Positions 1-8,368 of a stretch of 64,000 nucleotides of DNA are shown here, in pieces. Source of the stretch: Selenomonadales bacterium. Its GTDB lineage: Bacteria > Bacillota > Clostridia > Christensenellales > QALW01. The position numbers were made by a program, and so were the translations under genes. Below the pieces are notes generated by a model. The model had not been told where the DNA came from and made no database searches. It saw only the letters and a list, made by a program, of their open reading frames with translations. The stretch is taken from positions 37,224-101,223 of the forward strand of contig QALW01000053.1 of assembly GCA_003150515.1 (NCBI GenBank). Direction: 5' to 3'. The stretch's first letter is position 1. Each line of letters begins with the position of its first letter.

Positions 1-252
1 ATTTCTGTTGCGCATTCGGGCCAGACTGTTGGCGTCCATGCGGCTTATATCCTGCCCGCCGAAAATATAGCTGCCCCTCTCAGGCACGTCCAGGCAGCCC
101 AAAATATTTAAGAAGGTAGTTTTGCCCGAACCGGAAGGGCCCATAACCGCCGCAAATTCTCCCCGCCCCAGATGAAAGGACAAACCCTTGAGGGCAGGCA
201 CAAATCTGTCTCCCTGCTTATAGCTTTTATAAATATCGTTAATCTCTATCAT
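1..252 (-). CDS. ABC transporter ATP-binding subunit, MacB/LolD type (partial)
   Basis: The first 84 residues of a nucleotide-binding subunit are visible; the gene runs off the left edge. The Walker A loop GPSGSGKTT lies at residues 38-46, followed by FLNILGCLD, the wording typical of the MacB/LolD/FtsE branch. The ATG follows the neighbouring adaptor gene's stop by 3 bases, so the two are co-transcribed, with the membrane-fusion gene first. By family knowledge the ATPase powers a MacB-like permease that should lie just outside the window. The substrate cannot be told. Confidence 0.9.
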   Translation of the reverse strand, partial: MIEINDIYKSYKQGDRFVPALKGLSFHLGRGEFAAVMGPSGSGKTTFLNILGCLDVPERGSYIFGGQDISRMDANSLARMRNRN

Positions 253-255
253 GGC

Positions 256-1338
256 TTATAATTCAAAAGGCGAGATAATCTGCTCGTTCTCAGCCAGTCC
301 GTCCAGCACCTGAACATACTGCCCGTTATTTACGCCCAGGGAAATATACCGTTTTTCTTCCTCGCCGCCCTGATTGAGAACATTCACATAGCTGCCCCCC
401 TCGTCCGCCATGCACCAGAGAGAAGGTATAATTAATACGTTTTGCGCGCTGCGCGTAATAACCTTTACGTCCAGACGGGAATTGATATTATATTCTCCTT
501 CGTCCAGGCTTATCACCGCCTGAGCGCTGACCGTTCCGTCCGAATTGGCGCTTAAAGCGCTTTTGCGCGTTATTTCGCCTATAACTTTATTGCCAACATA
601 AATTTTCTGACCGGGTATAATTTCCTCATAATCGTTCTCGTGGACGGGTACCGTCAGTTCCAGACGGCCCGTGCCCTGTATAACCGCGCATGGAGCCGAA
701 GCGCTTATATATCCCCCTTCGGACAGCTTCTCCAAAACTATTTCTCCCGTTATGGGCGCCGTTATAACGCTCTTATCTATATTTTCCTCCAAATCGTCTA
801 TCTTTTGGCTGAGCTGCTTTAAAAATTCGTCCTCTTCACCCGAGCCCAGCAAACTGCCCGAAACAGTCACGGCGTCCTGCACTTTAAGCTGAGCTAGAAA
901 TTCATCAACCGCCTCGTTCATACTGGAATATTCCGCATAATAGCCCTGCGCCTGCATTATGCCCAATTCAGCTTTAGTTCTGGCCGCGTCCTCTTTCTGC
1001 GCCAAAAGGTTAAGCTGATATTCTTCGGCCTGAGCCTTCAGATTCTCCAATTCCTTTTCAGCCTGAACGCTGTCCAGCTTAAAAATAGGCTGCCCCTGAG
1101 TTACTAATTCGCCGTCTGAAACAAATAATTCAGCCACCTTGCCGGCCGATTCGGAATAAATATATTCGCTCTGAGCCGCCGTTACCCGTCCGCTCAATTC
1201 CAGCTGCGCCTCAACATTCCCGTATTTAACCGCAAAAGTCTCTCTCTCTTTAGGAGGCTTAAAGGTTACGGCAAACACCGCCCCGCACAAAACGGCCGCC
1301 GTCAAGCCCCAAGCTATAAGCCATTTATACCTTCTCAT
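256..1338 (-). CDS. HlyD/MacA-family efflux adaptor protein
   Basis: A 360-residue membrane-fusion protein with one N-terminal membrane segment (about residues 7-27), a lipoyl/barrel-sandwich half near residues 40-85, a helical hairpin rich in Glu, Gln and Lys (about 90-185), and the second half with ITAPITGEIV followed by beta-barrel domains. This order is standard for MacA/YknX-type adaptors of ABC exporters. The hairpin is short compared with Gram-negative MacA, which fits a Gram-positive cell. ATG with GGAGG 9 bases upstream. It is followed after 3 bases by the ATPase gene; together they suggest export of a peptide, lipid or drug. Confidence 0.88.
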   Translation of the reverse strand: MRRYKWLIAWGLTAAVLCGAVFAVTFKPPKERETFAVKYGNVEAQLELSGRVTAAQSEYIYSESAGKVAELFVSDGELVTQGQPIFKLDSVQAEKELENLKAQAEEYQLNLLAQKEDAARTKAELGIMQAQGYYAEYSSMNEAVDEFLAQLKVQDAVTVSGSLLGSGEEDEFLKQLSQKIDDLEENIDKSVITAPITGEIVLEKLSEGGYISASAPCAVIQGTGRLELTVPVHENDYEEIIPGQKIYVGNKVIGEITRKSALSANSDGTVSAQAVISLDEGEYNINSRLDVKVITRSAQNVLIIPSLWCMADEGGSYVNVLNQGGEEEKRYISLGVNNGQYVQVLDGLAENEQIISPFEL

Positions 1339-1445
1339 TTTCTATAACCTCCGGAGCAAAAATTTATCAACCATATTTTCTGCAAAGCGGCGCAAAATAT
1401 ACTGTGCATAAGCTGAAAAATATAAAAATACACAGCTCAAAAAAT

Positions 1446-1479
1446 AAAGCGCGGCTCAATTTTGAACAAGTCGCGCTTT
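1446..1479. terminator. Hairpin in the gap upstream of the efflux pair
   Basis: AAAGCGCG at 1446-1453 pairs with CGCGCTTT at 1472-1479 around an AT-rich loop. It has the size of an intrinsic terminator, but the T tract is short on both sides. It lies between the secreted-protein gene and the efflux adaptor, both on the minus strand. Confidence 0.45.
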
Positions 1480-1610
1480 CCCTAAAAAACACAAATAAAA
1501 TATATATAATATAAATAAGCGCGCAATCCGTTTTGGCGGAAAACCGCTCCAATAAAGCATACGCCCTGATTGCGCCGTCTGATATTATTAAAAAATTCCC
1601 GCGAAAAAAA

Positions 1611-1636
1611 GAAGCGGCCGCCGCCGCTTCTTTTTA
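1611..1636 (-). terminator. Intrinsic terminator of the secreted-protein gene
   Basis: GAAGCGGC (1611-1618) pairs perfectly with GCCGCTTC (1623-1630) over a 4-base loop, with T runs on both sides, so it can work in either direction. It lies 15 bases past the stop codon of the minus-strand gene ending at 1651. Confidence 0.85.
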
Positions 1637-1650
1637 TCATCAAAATGAGC

Positions 1651-2544
1651 TTATAATGAATTCTTCCTGCGTTTAACCGCAGCGGCCAGGAACCCCGTAA
1701 GAACCGCGGCCGAGCCTGCAAACAGCAGCACGTCTATATCGCCGCTTTGACTGGAATCATCCTTATTGCCGTCATCCTTCCCCGGCTCTTTCTCTCCGGA
1801 TAAATCAATATTCCCTTTTTCCGCGGTATTATCCGTAATGCCTTTACCGTAAAAGAAAATATCGTCTATCAAAAGATAGCTTTCAGTTTGATTCGGCTCC
1901 CCTATTTCGCTCATAACCAGGCACACCCTGTCCGTCATATAATCATACGCGTCCTCAGCGGTAGCCGCAGAATTACTATCCCATAAATCTCCGAAGGAAG
2001 AGAACGGAAACAGCACATAGCCTTTGAAACCCGCCGGTATTACTATATTCCCCGTTTCAGGCACAGTGCCCGCAACCGCCTCTCCGTCCTCTATAACATA
2101 ATAATCGGAGGATATAAGGCTTTCAAAAAAGCCGCCCGCATACATATGCCCCTTCATGCCAACATCATTTTTAGTATTATTTTCAAGATACATTCCTATG
2201 CCCAGCGTACCGTCAAGATTCGCGCCTTCTTTTGAGGCCGAATCATTAGTAAGCAGCTGTATATTTTCAACCCATGCGCTTTGATAATAAAATCTAAGAG
2301 AGTTGTTAATAAATTGAATGCTTAATTCCGGATTGGAATGGGTGTACTGCACCCATTTATTGCCCGCTGATTTTTCTGTCGAAGAATCAATTATTCCGGT
2401 ATCCTTCCCCGTAAAATCATCCAGAACAAATATGCTTAAAGAATCATCCGTCCAGGGGGTGGGCAAAACTGCGGCCGCAGCAGGAACAGCCAAAAGGCAG
2501 AGCGCCATAGCAGCGGCCATTATAAGGCAAACAAGCTTTTTCAT
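1651..2544 (-). CDS. Secreted, C-terminally anchored protein of unknown function
   Basis: This 297-residue protein has a clear signal peptide (KK followed by a hydrophobic run ending AVPAAAA near residue 25) and a C-terminal SGD, hydrophobic stretch and RRK. That tail looks like a sortase-type or stop-transfer anchor, although a true LPXTG box is missing. The middle (DDFTGKDTG, ENIQLLTND, LLIDDIFFYG) has the beta-strand feel of a carbohydrate-binding or jelly-roll domain; this is an impression only. It is a single gene with its own promoter (2577-2604), an AAGGAGAG ribosome site and its own terminator. I do not recognise a function. Confidence 0.75.
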   Translation of the reverse strand: MKKLVCLIMAAAMALCLLAVPAAAAVLPTPWTDDSLSIFVLDDFTGKDTGIIDSSTEKSAGNKWVQYTHSNPELSIQFINNSLRFYYQSAWVENIQLLTNDSASKEGANLDGTLGIGMYLENNTKNDVGMKGHMYAGGFFESLISSDYYVIEDGEAVAGTVPETGNIVIPAGFKGYVLFPFSSFGDLWDSNSAATAEDAYDYMTDRVCLVMSEIGEPNQTESYLLIDDIFFYGKGITDNTAEKGNIDLSGEKEPGKDDGNKDDSSQSGDIDVLLFAGSAAVLTGFLAAAVKRRKNSL

Positions 2545-2576
2545 ATTCGTCTCTCCTTTTTTATATTATTGATAAT

Positions 2577-2604
2577 ATTTTAACCTATAAATTTCAAAAG
2601 TCAA
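2577..2604 (-). promoter_or_regulatory. Sigma-A promoter of the secreted-protein gene
   Basis: On the minus strand TTGACT (2599-2604) and TAAAAT (2577-2582) are 16 bases apart, about 35 bases before the start codon. The gap from 2545 to 2868 otherwise holds only the nfnB terminator and AT-rich sequence. Confidence 0.75.
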
Positions 2605-2761
2605 TAGCCGTAAAACATAATATCGCTCATTATTGATTGCTATAAAACTGTTTTTTGCGCATTGGGTATAAAAATAGCACAAATCTAACTCCTTGGCGGC
2701 ATAAAATCCGTCTTATAAAACCGGCGCCTGCAATTCCGCTCCGCAGAACAAAACCACAGCT

Positions 2762-2808
2762 AAATAATAAAAGCCTCTAAAAGGCTTTATTTATTGCCTT
2801 TCAGAGGC
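2762..2808 (-). terminator. Intrinsic terminator after nfnB
   Basis: GCCTCT-AAAAGGC (2773-2785) pairs, with one mismatch, with GCCTTTC-AGAGGC (2796-2808). The minus strand then reads TTTTATTATTT. It lies 60 bases past the nfnB stop codon. Confidence 0.8.
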
Positions 2809-2868
2809 GAACAGACAATATGGTCAGGATGCAAAACCGCCCATATATATTCGCAAACGCCGGAATAT

Positions 2869-4263
2869 TTATTTTCCGCTCAGCGCCTTATCAATGGAAT
2901 GAGCGGCCTGCTTGCCCGCCCCCATGGCTAATATCACCGTAGCTGCGCCGCTGACGGCGTCTCCTCCCGCATATATGTTTTTAATAGAAGTCTCCAGCGT
3001 TTCCTGCTCCACCACAATACATCCCTTTTTATTGGCTTCCAGCCCTTTAGTTGTAGAACGTATAAGCGGATTGGGCGTATTGCCTATTGCCGATATAACC
3101 GTATCCACTTCCAGAATAAATTCGCTTCCTTCAAGCTTCTCCGGACGCCTTCTGCCCGATTCGTCAGGCTCTCCCAACTGCATCTTTATACATTCCAGCC
3201 CTTTTACGCGGCCGTTTTCATCCCCTATAATCCTTACGGGCGCGCAGAGCAGCATAAATTCCACGCCCTCTTCCCTGGCATGATGAATTTCCTCCTGCCG
3301 GGCGGGCATTTCCTTTTCAGAACGGCGGTAGATAATATAAGCGTGATCGGCTCCCAGACGCTTAGCGCATCTGACCGCGTCCATGGCCACGTTTCCGCCG
3401 CCCACTACCGCCGCGCGCTTCGTGCGTTTTATAGGGGTGTCGTAATCCTCTCTATAAGCTTTCATCAGATTTATACGGGTTAAATATTCGTTAGCAGAAT
3501 ATACTCCCATAAGCTCTTCGCCCGGAATATTCATAAAAGTTGGAAGCCCCGCTCCCGTACCTATAAAAATAGCGTCATATTCCTTTTGCAATTCTTCTAT
3601 GGAAAGCACCTTGCCTATAACCATATTAGTCCTTATATCCACGCCCTGCTCTTCAAGCGCCTCTATTTCCTTTTGAACTATTTCCTTAGGCAGCCTGAAC
3701 TGAGGTATGCCGTACATAAGCACGCCTCCGGCAGTATGAAACGCTTCGTATACCGTCACTTCATATCCCTTGGCGCGCAGAGCTCCGGCGCAGGTTAGGC
3801 CCGCGGGACCGCCGCCTATGACGGCCACCCTCCTGCCGTTGGGCTCGGTTATAGCATTAACAGCATCCTTTTGGCTTTCATGCAGACGATGCCAATCGGC
3901 CGCAAAACGCTCCAGCCGCCCTATCCCTACCGGCTCCCCTTTTATGCCGCGCACGCATTTGGATTCGCACTGCATTTCCTGCGGACAGACTCTGCCGCAG
4001 ACGCCGGGCAGGCTGTTGGTCTGCTTTATAATTTCAAAGGCTTCTTCATAATTGCCCTTAGCTATCTGAGAAATAAATTCGGGAATATGTACTCCTACGG
4101 GGCAGCCGCTCACGCAAGGCTTATTCTTGCAGTTTAAACACCGCTCCGCCTCGTTAAGCGCTTCGGTCTCGCTGTATCCCTTAGCCACCTCGTCAAAGCA
4201 GGTTATACGTTCGCACGGGGGCAATTCAGGCATTGGAGTCTTTTTATTCTGCATATTAGGCAT
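2869..4263 (-). CDS. nfnB: NADP-dependent ferredoxin:NAD+ oxidoreductase subunit B (GltD-like flavoprotein)
   Basis: A 464-residue member of the glutamate-synthase small-subunit family. Two Cys sets for [4Fe-4S] clusters lie at C42/C45/C50/C54 and C89/C93/C99/C103. They are followed by an FAD Rossmann motif (GGGPAG, 150-155), an NADP(H) motif (VVGGGNVAMDA) and the C-terminal FAD motif (GGDAVSGAATV). GltD-like proteins are often called glutamate synthase, but no large subunit is present here. The gene directly upstream encodes a PyrK/SudB-like flavoprotein, which is the NfnAB arrangement. By family knowledge NfnAB couples NADH and reduced ferredoxin to NADP+ reduction by flavin-based electron bifurcation in the cytoplasm of anaerobes. 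ATG with AGAGGAA upstream. Confidence 0.9.
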   Translation of the reverse strand: MPNMQNKKTPMPELPPCERITCFDEVAKGYSETEALNEAERCLNCKNKPCVSGCPVGVHIPEFISQIAKGNYEEAFEIIKQTNSLPGVCGRVCPQEMQCESKCVRGIKGEPVGIGRLERFAADWHRLHESQKDAVNAITEPNGRRVAVIGGGPAGLTCAGALRAKGYEVTVYEAFHTAGGVLMYGIPQFRLPKEIVQKEIEALEEQGVDIRTNMVIGKVLSIEELQKEYDAIFIGTGAGLPTFMNIPGEELMGVYSANEYLTRINLMKAYREDYDTPIKRTKRAAVVGGGNVAMDAVRCAKRLGADHAYIIYRRSEKEMPARQEEIHHAREEGVEFMLLCAPVRIIGDENGRVKGLECIKMQLGEPDESGRRRPEKLEGSEFILEVDTVISAIGNTPNPLIRSTTKGLEANKKGCIVVEQETLETSIKNIYAGGDAVSGAATVILAMGAGKQAAHSIDKALSGK

Positions 4264-4297
4264 TAAAATTCCTCTTTCTTTTATCCTTAATAAAATA

Positions 4298-5146
4298 TCA
4301 CATTCCCTGAGCCTTAGCCTTCTTTATTTGCTCGCGAAGGCGGCAGGAATGGCTTTCTTCTTCCTTATACATGCCAAGACGCTTCATAGCGCTGTCAAAA
4401 TCCACAAGATGACCGTCAAAATCAGGGCCGTCCACGCATGCGAATTTAACTTCGCCGCCCACTACTACGCGGCAGCCTCCGCATATGCCCGTACCGTCTA
4501 TCATAATAGGATTCATGCTGACTATAGTCTTTATGCGGGGATGCTCGGTAACGGCGCATACCGCCTTCATCATTAGAAGAGGGCCTATAGCTATTACGGC
4601 GTCGTATTTTTCTCCCTGCGCAAGCAAGCTTTTCAATACGTCGGTCACAAAGCCCTTATTGCCGTTGGAGCCGTCGTCGGTAGTCAGATACAGCCGGCTG
4701 GAAACGGCGCGCATCTCTTCCTCCAGAATAATTATTTCCTTATTCCTGAAGCCTGCTATCATATCTACATGCGCGCCCATTTTAAAGAGCGCTTTAGCCT
4801 GAGGATAAGCTATGGCGCAGCCCGCGCCCCCTCCTATCACCGCCGCCCGTTTAATGCCCTCAAGATGGGTGGGCGTTCCTAAAGGCCCCACTAGATCCAG
4901 TATGCTTTCGCCCGTTTCATAGCTGTCCAGCAGCCTGGTGGTCTGCCCGACTATCTGAAATATTACCGTAACGCTTCCCGTTTGGATATCCGTATCTGCC
5001 ACGGTAAGAGGTATTCTTTCCCCATGCTCGTCAGCCCGCAGAATTACAAATTGCCCCGCTTTGGCTTTGGCGGCAATAAGAGGCGCTTCCAGCCTCATAA
5101 GAGTCATCATGTCGTTCAAACGCTTTTTTTCCAATATTTTAAACAA
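4298..5146 (-). CDS. nfnA: NADP-dependent ferredoxin:NAD+ oxidoreductase subunit A (PyrK/SudB-like)
   Basis: A 282-residue FAD/NAD(P)-binding reductase of the dihydroorotate dehydrogenase electron-transfer type. It has the FAD-site segment GERIPLTVADTD, the pyridine-nucleotide segment AAVIGGGAGCAIAYPQAKAL, and near residues 218-237 a DGTGICGGC...FAC segment. Three Cys plus an Asp match the unusual Asp-liganded [2Fe-2S] cluster described for NfnA. I chose the TTG start because GAGGTG lies 6 bases upstream and no better ATG exists. The gene leads the nfnAB operon, 34 bases before nfnB. PyrK is the alternative, but no pyrD is nearby. Confidence 0.88.
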   Translation of the reverse strand: MFKILEKKRLNDMMTLMRLEAPLIAAKAKAGQFVILRADEHGERIPLTVADTDIQTGSVTVIFQIVGQTTRLLDSYETGESILDLVGPLGTPTHLEGIKRAAVIGGGAGCAIAYPQAKALFKMGAHVDMIAGFRNKEIIILEEEMRAVSSRLYLTTDDGSNGNKGFVTDVLKSLLAQGEKYDAVIAIGPLLMMKAVCAVTEHPRIKTIVSMNPIMIDGTGICGGCRVVVGGEVKFACVDGPDFDGHLVDFDSAMKRLGMYKEEESHSCRLREQIKKAKAQGM

Positions 5147-5179
5147 GCTAACACCTCATTACCTTTTTATAACCAATAT

Positions 5180-5208
5180 ATTTTATCACTTTATACATAA
5201 AAACGCAA
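5180..5208 (-). promoter_or_regulatory. Promoter of nfnAB
   Basis: On the minus strand TTGCGT (5203-5208) and TAAAAT (5180-5185) are separated by 17 bases, about 34 bases before the TTG start of nfnA. Confidence 0.7.
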
Positions 5209-5298
5209 TCGCAAAAAACGCGTTGGAGTTTAGGAAAATATTATGCCTCCAATATGCGGAAAAATCTAATTGCCTGGCAGAAAATCCCTTTCAGCCCC

Positions 5299-6135
5299 TT
5301 AATTGAAAGAATCGGATTTTTCTTTGAGCAGTCTGCCTTCTTTTAACAGAGAATGCAGCCGGGCCTGCTCCCCGCCGAGCAATGCGGCGCGGTATTCCTC
5401 CAGATGACGCTGCAAAATCTCTATTTCCTCAATAAGATTATCCCTGTTGTCCATAAAAAGCTCAGTCCACATTCTTTCATTAAGCCGGGCCACTCTCGTC
5501 ATATCCTTAAAACTGCCGGCCGAAAAGCCGGATTGCTCAAGCGCCGTCGGGCTTTTTATATAAGCGCTGGAAACTATATGCGCAAGCTGCGAGGTATACG
5601 CTATAATCCTGTCGTGCTTTTCAGGCGTCGTAAGCACTACCTGTTTAAAGCCTAGGCTGATAAAAAGTTCTTTAAGCTTTTCTATTATTCCTCCGTCCAT
5701 ATCTTCCGGAGGGGTAAGCAGCATGGAAGCTCCCTTAAAAAGGCCGCCGTCCGAAAAAGCATAGCCGGAATGTTCCCTGCCCGCCATAGGATGCCCGCCT
5801 ATAAATATAAAACCATTCTCCCGCGCAATTTTTTCAGCCCCGGCGCATACCGCCCTTTTTACGCCCGCGCAGTCTACGGCCAACGCCCCTCTGCTTATAT
5901 ATACCGCATTAGCGCTTAAAAATTCCAAAACGTCCCCGGGATAAAGAGCGATAAAGAGCAATTGGCATTCGGACAGCTTTTCCTTTTCGGCCTTTTCTGA
6001 AATAAGCCCTTCCTCAGCCGCGCGGCGGCATACTTCTTCCGAAATATCATAGCCGTATATTTCATAGCCGCAGTTTTTAAGAGCCTTGGCAAGAGACGCG
6101 CCTATAAGCCCCAGCCCTATCACCGCCGCCCTCAT
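5299..6135 (-). CDS. tyrA: Prephenate dehydrogenase
   Basis: A 278-residue NAD-dependent enzyme converting prephenate to 4-hydroxyphenylpyruvate in tyrosine synthesis. The N-terminal Rossmann motif is GLGLIGASLAKAL (from residue 7), with GHPMAGREHSG carrying the active-site His and TPPEDMD further on. The frame is open further upstream, but the ATG at 6135 overlaps the aroF stop as ATGA and precedes the Rossmann motif at the usual distance. No chorismate mutase or ACT domain is attached. With aroF directly upstream it forms a two-gene aromatic operon controlled by the leader at 7160-7347. Confidence 0.92.
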   Translation of the reverse strand: MRAAVIGLGLIGASLAKALKNCGYEIYGYDISEEVCRRAAEEGLISEKAEKEKLSECQLLFIALYPGDVLEFLSANAVYISRGALAVDCAGVKRAVCAGAEKIARENGFIFIGGHPMAGREHSGYAFSDGGLFKGASMLLTPPEDMDGGIIEKLKELFISLGFKQVVLTTPEKHDRIIAYTSQLAHIVSSAYIKSPTALEQSGFSAGSFKDMTRVARLNERMWTELFMDNRDNLIEEIEILQRHLEEYRAALLGGEQARLHSLLKEGRLLKEKSDSFN

Positions 6136-7145
6136 AAGGCATACCTGCACGCAAAGGGCAGTATTTTGCGCACATCCTCCGCCAGAATATCAAACTGATC
6201 CGGATTCAAGGACTGCTGGCCGTCGCACGCCGCGCGTTCAGGATGATTATGCACCTCTATCATAAGACCGTCCGCTCCTGCGGCGGCAGCGGCCATAGCC
6301 ATTGGGAGCACCAGGCGCGCATAACCCGTAGCATGGCTTGGATCCACAATAACCGGCAGATGCGTCAGGCCCTTAAGCACGGGAATACAGGATAAATCCA
6401 GCGTATTGCGAGTGGCCGTCTCAAAGGTGCGGATTCCTCTTTCGCAGAGTATAACCCGCTCGTTCCCGCCCGCCATAATATATTCGGCGCTCATAAGCCA
6501 TTCTTCTATAGTGCTGGAAAGCCCTCTTTTCAGCAAAATCGGCTTGCCCGTTTTCCCCAGAGCTTTGAGCAGTTCGAAATTCTGCATATTGCGCGCGCCC
6601 ACCTGGATTATATCCACGTCCTCAAAAAGAGGCAGATGGGATAAATCCATTATCTCGGTTATAATGGGCAGGCCGCTTTCCCTGCGCGCCAGCTTAAGCA
6701 ATTCTATTCCCCGTTCGCGCATGCCCTGAAAAGCGTAAGGCGAAGTGCGCGGCTTGAAAGCTCCTCCTCTTAATACTGCCGCGCCGCTCTTTTTCACCCT
6801 TTGGGCAACCTCGCATATCTGTTCCTCCGATTCCACAGAGCAGGGGCCGGCAATAAGCGCAAAATTGCCTCCGCCCATTTTAGCCTCTCCTACTTCCACC
6901 ACCGTATCCATAGGATGAAATTTGCGGTTGGCGTTTTTATACGGCTCCTGAATGCGCTTAACATCATCCACTATATCCAGGGCCATCAGCGAATCTATAT
7001 CCACCGCAGTGGTATCTCCCACCAGCCCCATTATAGTCTCCGATTCGCCCTCGCTCATATGAATTTTTAGATTCAAATCGCTGAGCCGTTGCGCCAGATG
7101 ATCCACCTGCCCCTTATCCGCGTTTCTTTTAAGCAGTATAATCAT
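6132..7145 (-). CDS. aroF: 3-deoxy-7-phosphoheptulonate synthase (type I-beta)
   Basis: A 337-residue DAHP synthase, the first step of the shikimate pathway (phosphoenolpyruvate plus erythrose 4-phosphate). Residues 1-70 form the ferredoxin-like N-terminal domain of the Thermotoga-type enzyme. The barrel follows, with AGPCSVES, RGGAFKPRTSPYAFQG, ILLKRG and the metal-binding VDPSHATG near the end. I chose the ATG at 7145, with GGAGG 5 bases before it, rather than an earlier in-frame codon. The stop overlaps tyrA. Transcription starts at the promoter at 7319-7347 and must pass an attenuator just 15 bases before the start codon. Confidence 0.94.
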   Translation of the reverse strand: MIILLKRNADKGQVDHLAQRLSDLNLKIHMSEGESETIMGLVGDTTAVDIDSLMALDIVDDVKRIQEPYKNANRKFHPMDTVVEVGEAKMGGGNFALIAGPCSVESEEQICEVAQRVKKSGAAVLRGGAFKPRTSPYAFQGMRERGIELLKLARRESGLPIITEIMDLSHLPLFEDVDIIQVGARNMQNFELLKALGKTGKPILLKRGLSSTIEEWLMSAEYIMAGGNERVILCERGIRTFETATRNTLDLSCIPVLKGLTHLPVIVDPSHATGYARLVLPMAMAAAAAGADGLMIEVHNHPERAACDGQQSLNPDQFDILAEDVRKILPFACRYAL

Positions 7146-7159
7146 AAAAACCTCCAAAT

Positions 7160-7186
7160 AAAAAAGCCGCAGTTGACGCTGCGGCT
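7160..7186 (-). terminator. Attenuator terminator before aroF
   Basis: AGCCGCAG (7165-7172) pairs perfectly with CTGCGGCT (7179-7186) over a 6-base loop. On the minus strand the stem is followed by a run of T. It sits between the leader peptide and the aroF ribosome site, so it ends transcription before the structural genes unless read-through is allowed. Confidence 0.85.
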
Positions 7187-7222
7187 AAAGTTTATTAATT
7201 AAATCACATTACAGCGAAATAC

Positions 7223-7291
7223 TTAATAAAGCCTGCCGCTTAATTTTCCGGCAAACCAATAATAATATTTCTCTGCGCTAAAAAGCCTCAT
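7223..7291 (-). CDS. Aromatic leader peptide of the aroF-tyrA attenuator
   Basis: A 22-residue open frame, MRLFSAEKYYYWFAGK then LSGRLY, with an ATG 5-6 bases after GGGAGG. Residues 9-13 are Tyr-Tyr-Tyr-Trp-Phe, five aromatic residues in a row. This is the classic design of a ribosome-stalling leader. The frame ends 36 bases before the perfect terminator hairpin ahead of aroF. The stretch GCGGC inside its last codons can pair with GCCGC of the terminator's first arm, which gives a plausible antiterminator when the ribosome stalls on the aromatic codons. Function is inferred from position and content. Confidence 0.8.
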   Translation of the reverse strand: MRLFSAEKYYYWFAGKLSGRLY

Positions 7292-7318
7292 AAATTTCCT
7301 CCCGAATGTTCTGAAAAT

Positions 7319-7347
7319 ATATTACTACTCATTACAGGCTTTGTCAA
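7319..7347 (-). promoter_or_regulatory. Promoter of the aroF-tyrA operon
   Basis: On the minus strand a perfect TTGACA (7342-7347) and TAATAT (7319-7324) are 17 bases apart. The predicted start of transcription lies just before the leader peptide's ribosome site. Confidence 0.85.
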
Positions 7348-7449
7348 ACTGATTTTTTCTTCAGACAACCCAGCAAACAGCCGGAATGCCGTTCCAACAG
7401 GCGCCGCAAGCTTTATGCGTCAGCCTTATTTTATGCCAATTCCGGCAAT

Positions 7450-8352
7450 TCAATCCTGCCTCAGGCTTAAATCAGAGCGTATGCCGTCTATGGAATATAC
7501 GGCCTGGCGTTCGTCGTAATAATAATTATCGCTGTGCCGGCGGTACACTCCGTATTTTTCCCCCAAAATGTTATTCTGGTCGTCCAGGAATAAAATTACC
7601 CGCTCTCCCGCGGCAAGCTCAGCCGCTCCGTCATATTCAATCTTGATAATATGAGGCCTTCCGTTCTCCTTTATTTCACGGCGGCCGCCCAGCTCGTAGG
7701 TGGTAAGCACGCCGTCTTCATCAATATAGGGCTCGCCCAGGAGAACTTCCTGCACCTTTATATCCACTTCCGAATAGATTATGTAATCCAAGCCGTCCGA
7801 GGTGGGACGATATTGAATAATATTATCCCTCTTTTCTCCTACCTCGCCCACGATGACAAAATGCGCCTTTTCTATTAACTGTTGGTAAGTATATTCCTCC
7901 ACTACAAGACCGCCCTTGATAGTATCCCCTCCCCAGGGCATAAGGGCTTCTATATACGGAAAGAAATATGCCGCCGCGCAGAAAACAAGAGCAAATATAA
8001 ACGTGAGCACCATGGTGGAAGGGGAAACTTTGGGAGGAGCCTTTTTTATTTCAACCGGCCCTTCCTCCCCGTCTTGAAGCTCGATTTCCTGAATTTCATC
8101 CGCCGGCGCGCTTTCTTCTTCCGCGCTTTTGGTCTCTCGCCCAGATTTTTCCGGGCCGTCCGCGCCTTCAGAAACGCCCTTGGCTTCTTCCAGGCCATCC
8201 GTTTCCGCGGTATTTTCAGAAACACGCTCTTTTTTCAGTCCCATTATCCCTTCCGCGCCCAAAGAAGCGGGCTCCTTAAAAGCTGAAACATTATTTTCAG
8301 CCGCCTGCACGCTCGTATCTCCGTTTTGTTCGGGCAAATTATTTTCCTTCAC
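7450..8352 (-). CDS. Single-pass membrane protein of unknown function, downstream of ftsH
   Basis: This 300-residue protein starts at GTG, with GGAG 9 bases upstream lying on the ftsH stop region. Residues 1-110 are acidic, Glu/Ala-rich and probably disordered in the cytoplasm. One membrane helix follows (about 113-135), then an outside domain of about 160 residues with HFVIVGEVGE, VDIKVQEVLLG and AAGERVILFLDD, which suggests a small beta-barrel. The last part recalls uncharacterised Firmicutes proteins; I cannot name a family. Only 16 bases separate it from ftsH, so it is in the ftsH operon and may act in membrane quality control (inference). Confidence 0.7.
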   Translation of the reverse strand: MKENNLPEQNGDTSVQAAENNVSAFKEPASLGAEGIMGLKKERVSENTAETDGLEEAKGVSEGADGPEKSGRETKSAEEESAPADEIQEIELQDGEEGPVEIKKAPPKVSPSTMVLTFIFALVFCAAAYFFPYIEALMPWGGDTIKGGLVVEEYTYQQLIEKAHFVIVGEVGEKRDNIIQYRPTSDGLDYIIYSEVDIKVQEVLLGEPYIDEDGVLTTYELGGRREIKENGRPHIIKIEYDGAAELAAGERVILFLDDQNNILGEKYGVYRRHSDNYYYDERQAVYSIDGIRSDLSLRQD

Positions 8353-8368
8353 CTGAAATCACTCCGAT

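Noticed and set aside
2869..5146. Glutamate synthase small subunit plus dihydroorotate dehydrogenase electron-transfer subunit
   Set aside because: The pair order, Cys sets and absence of gltB and pyrD fit NfnAB better.
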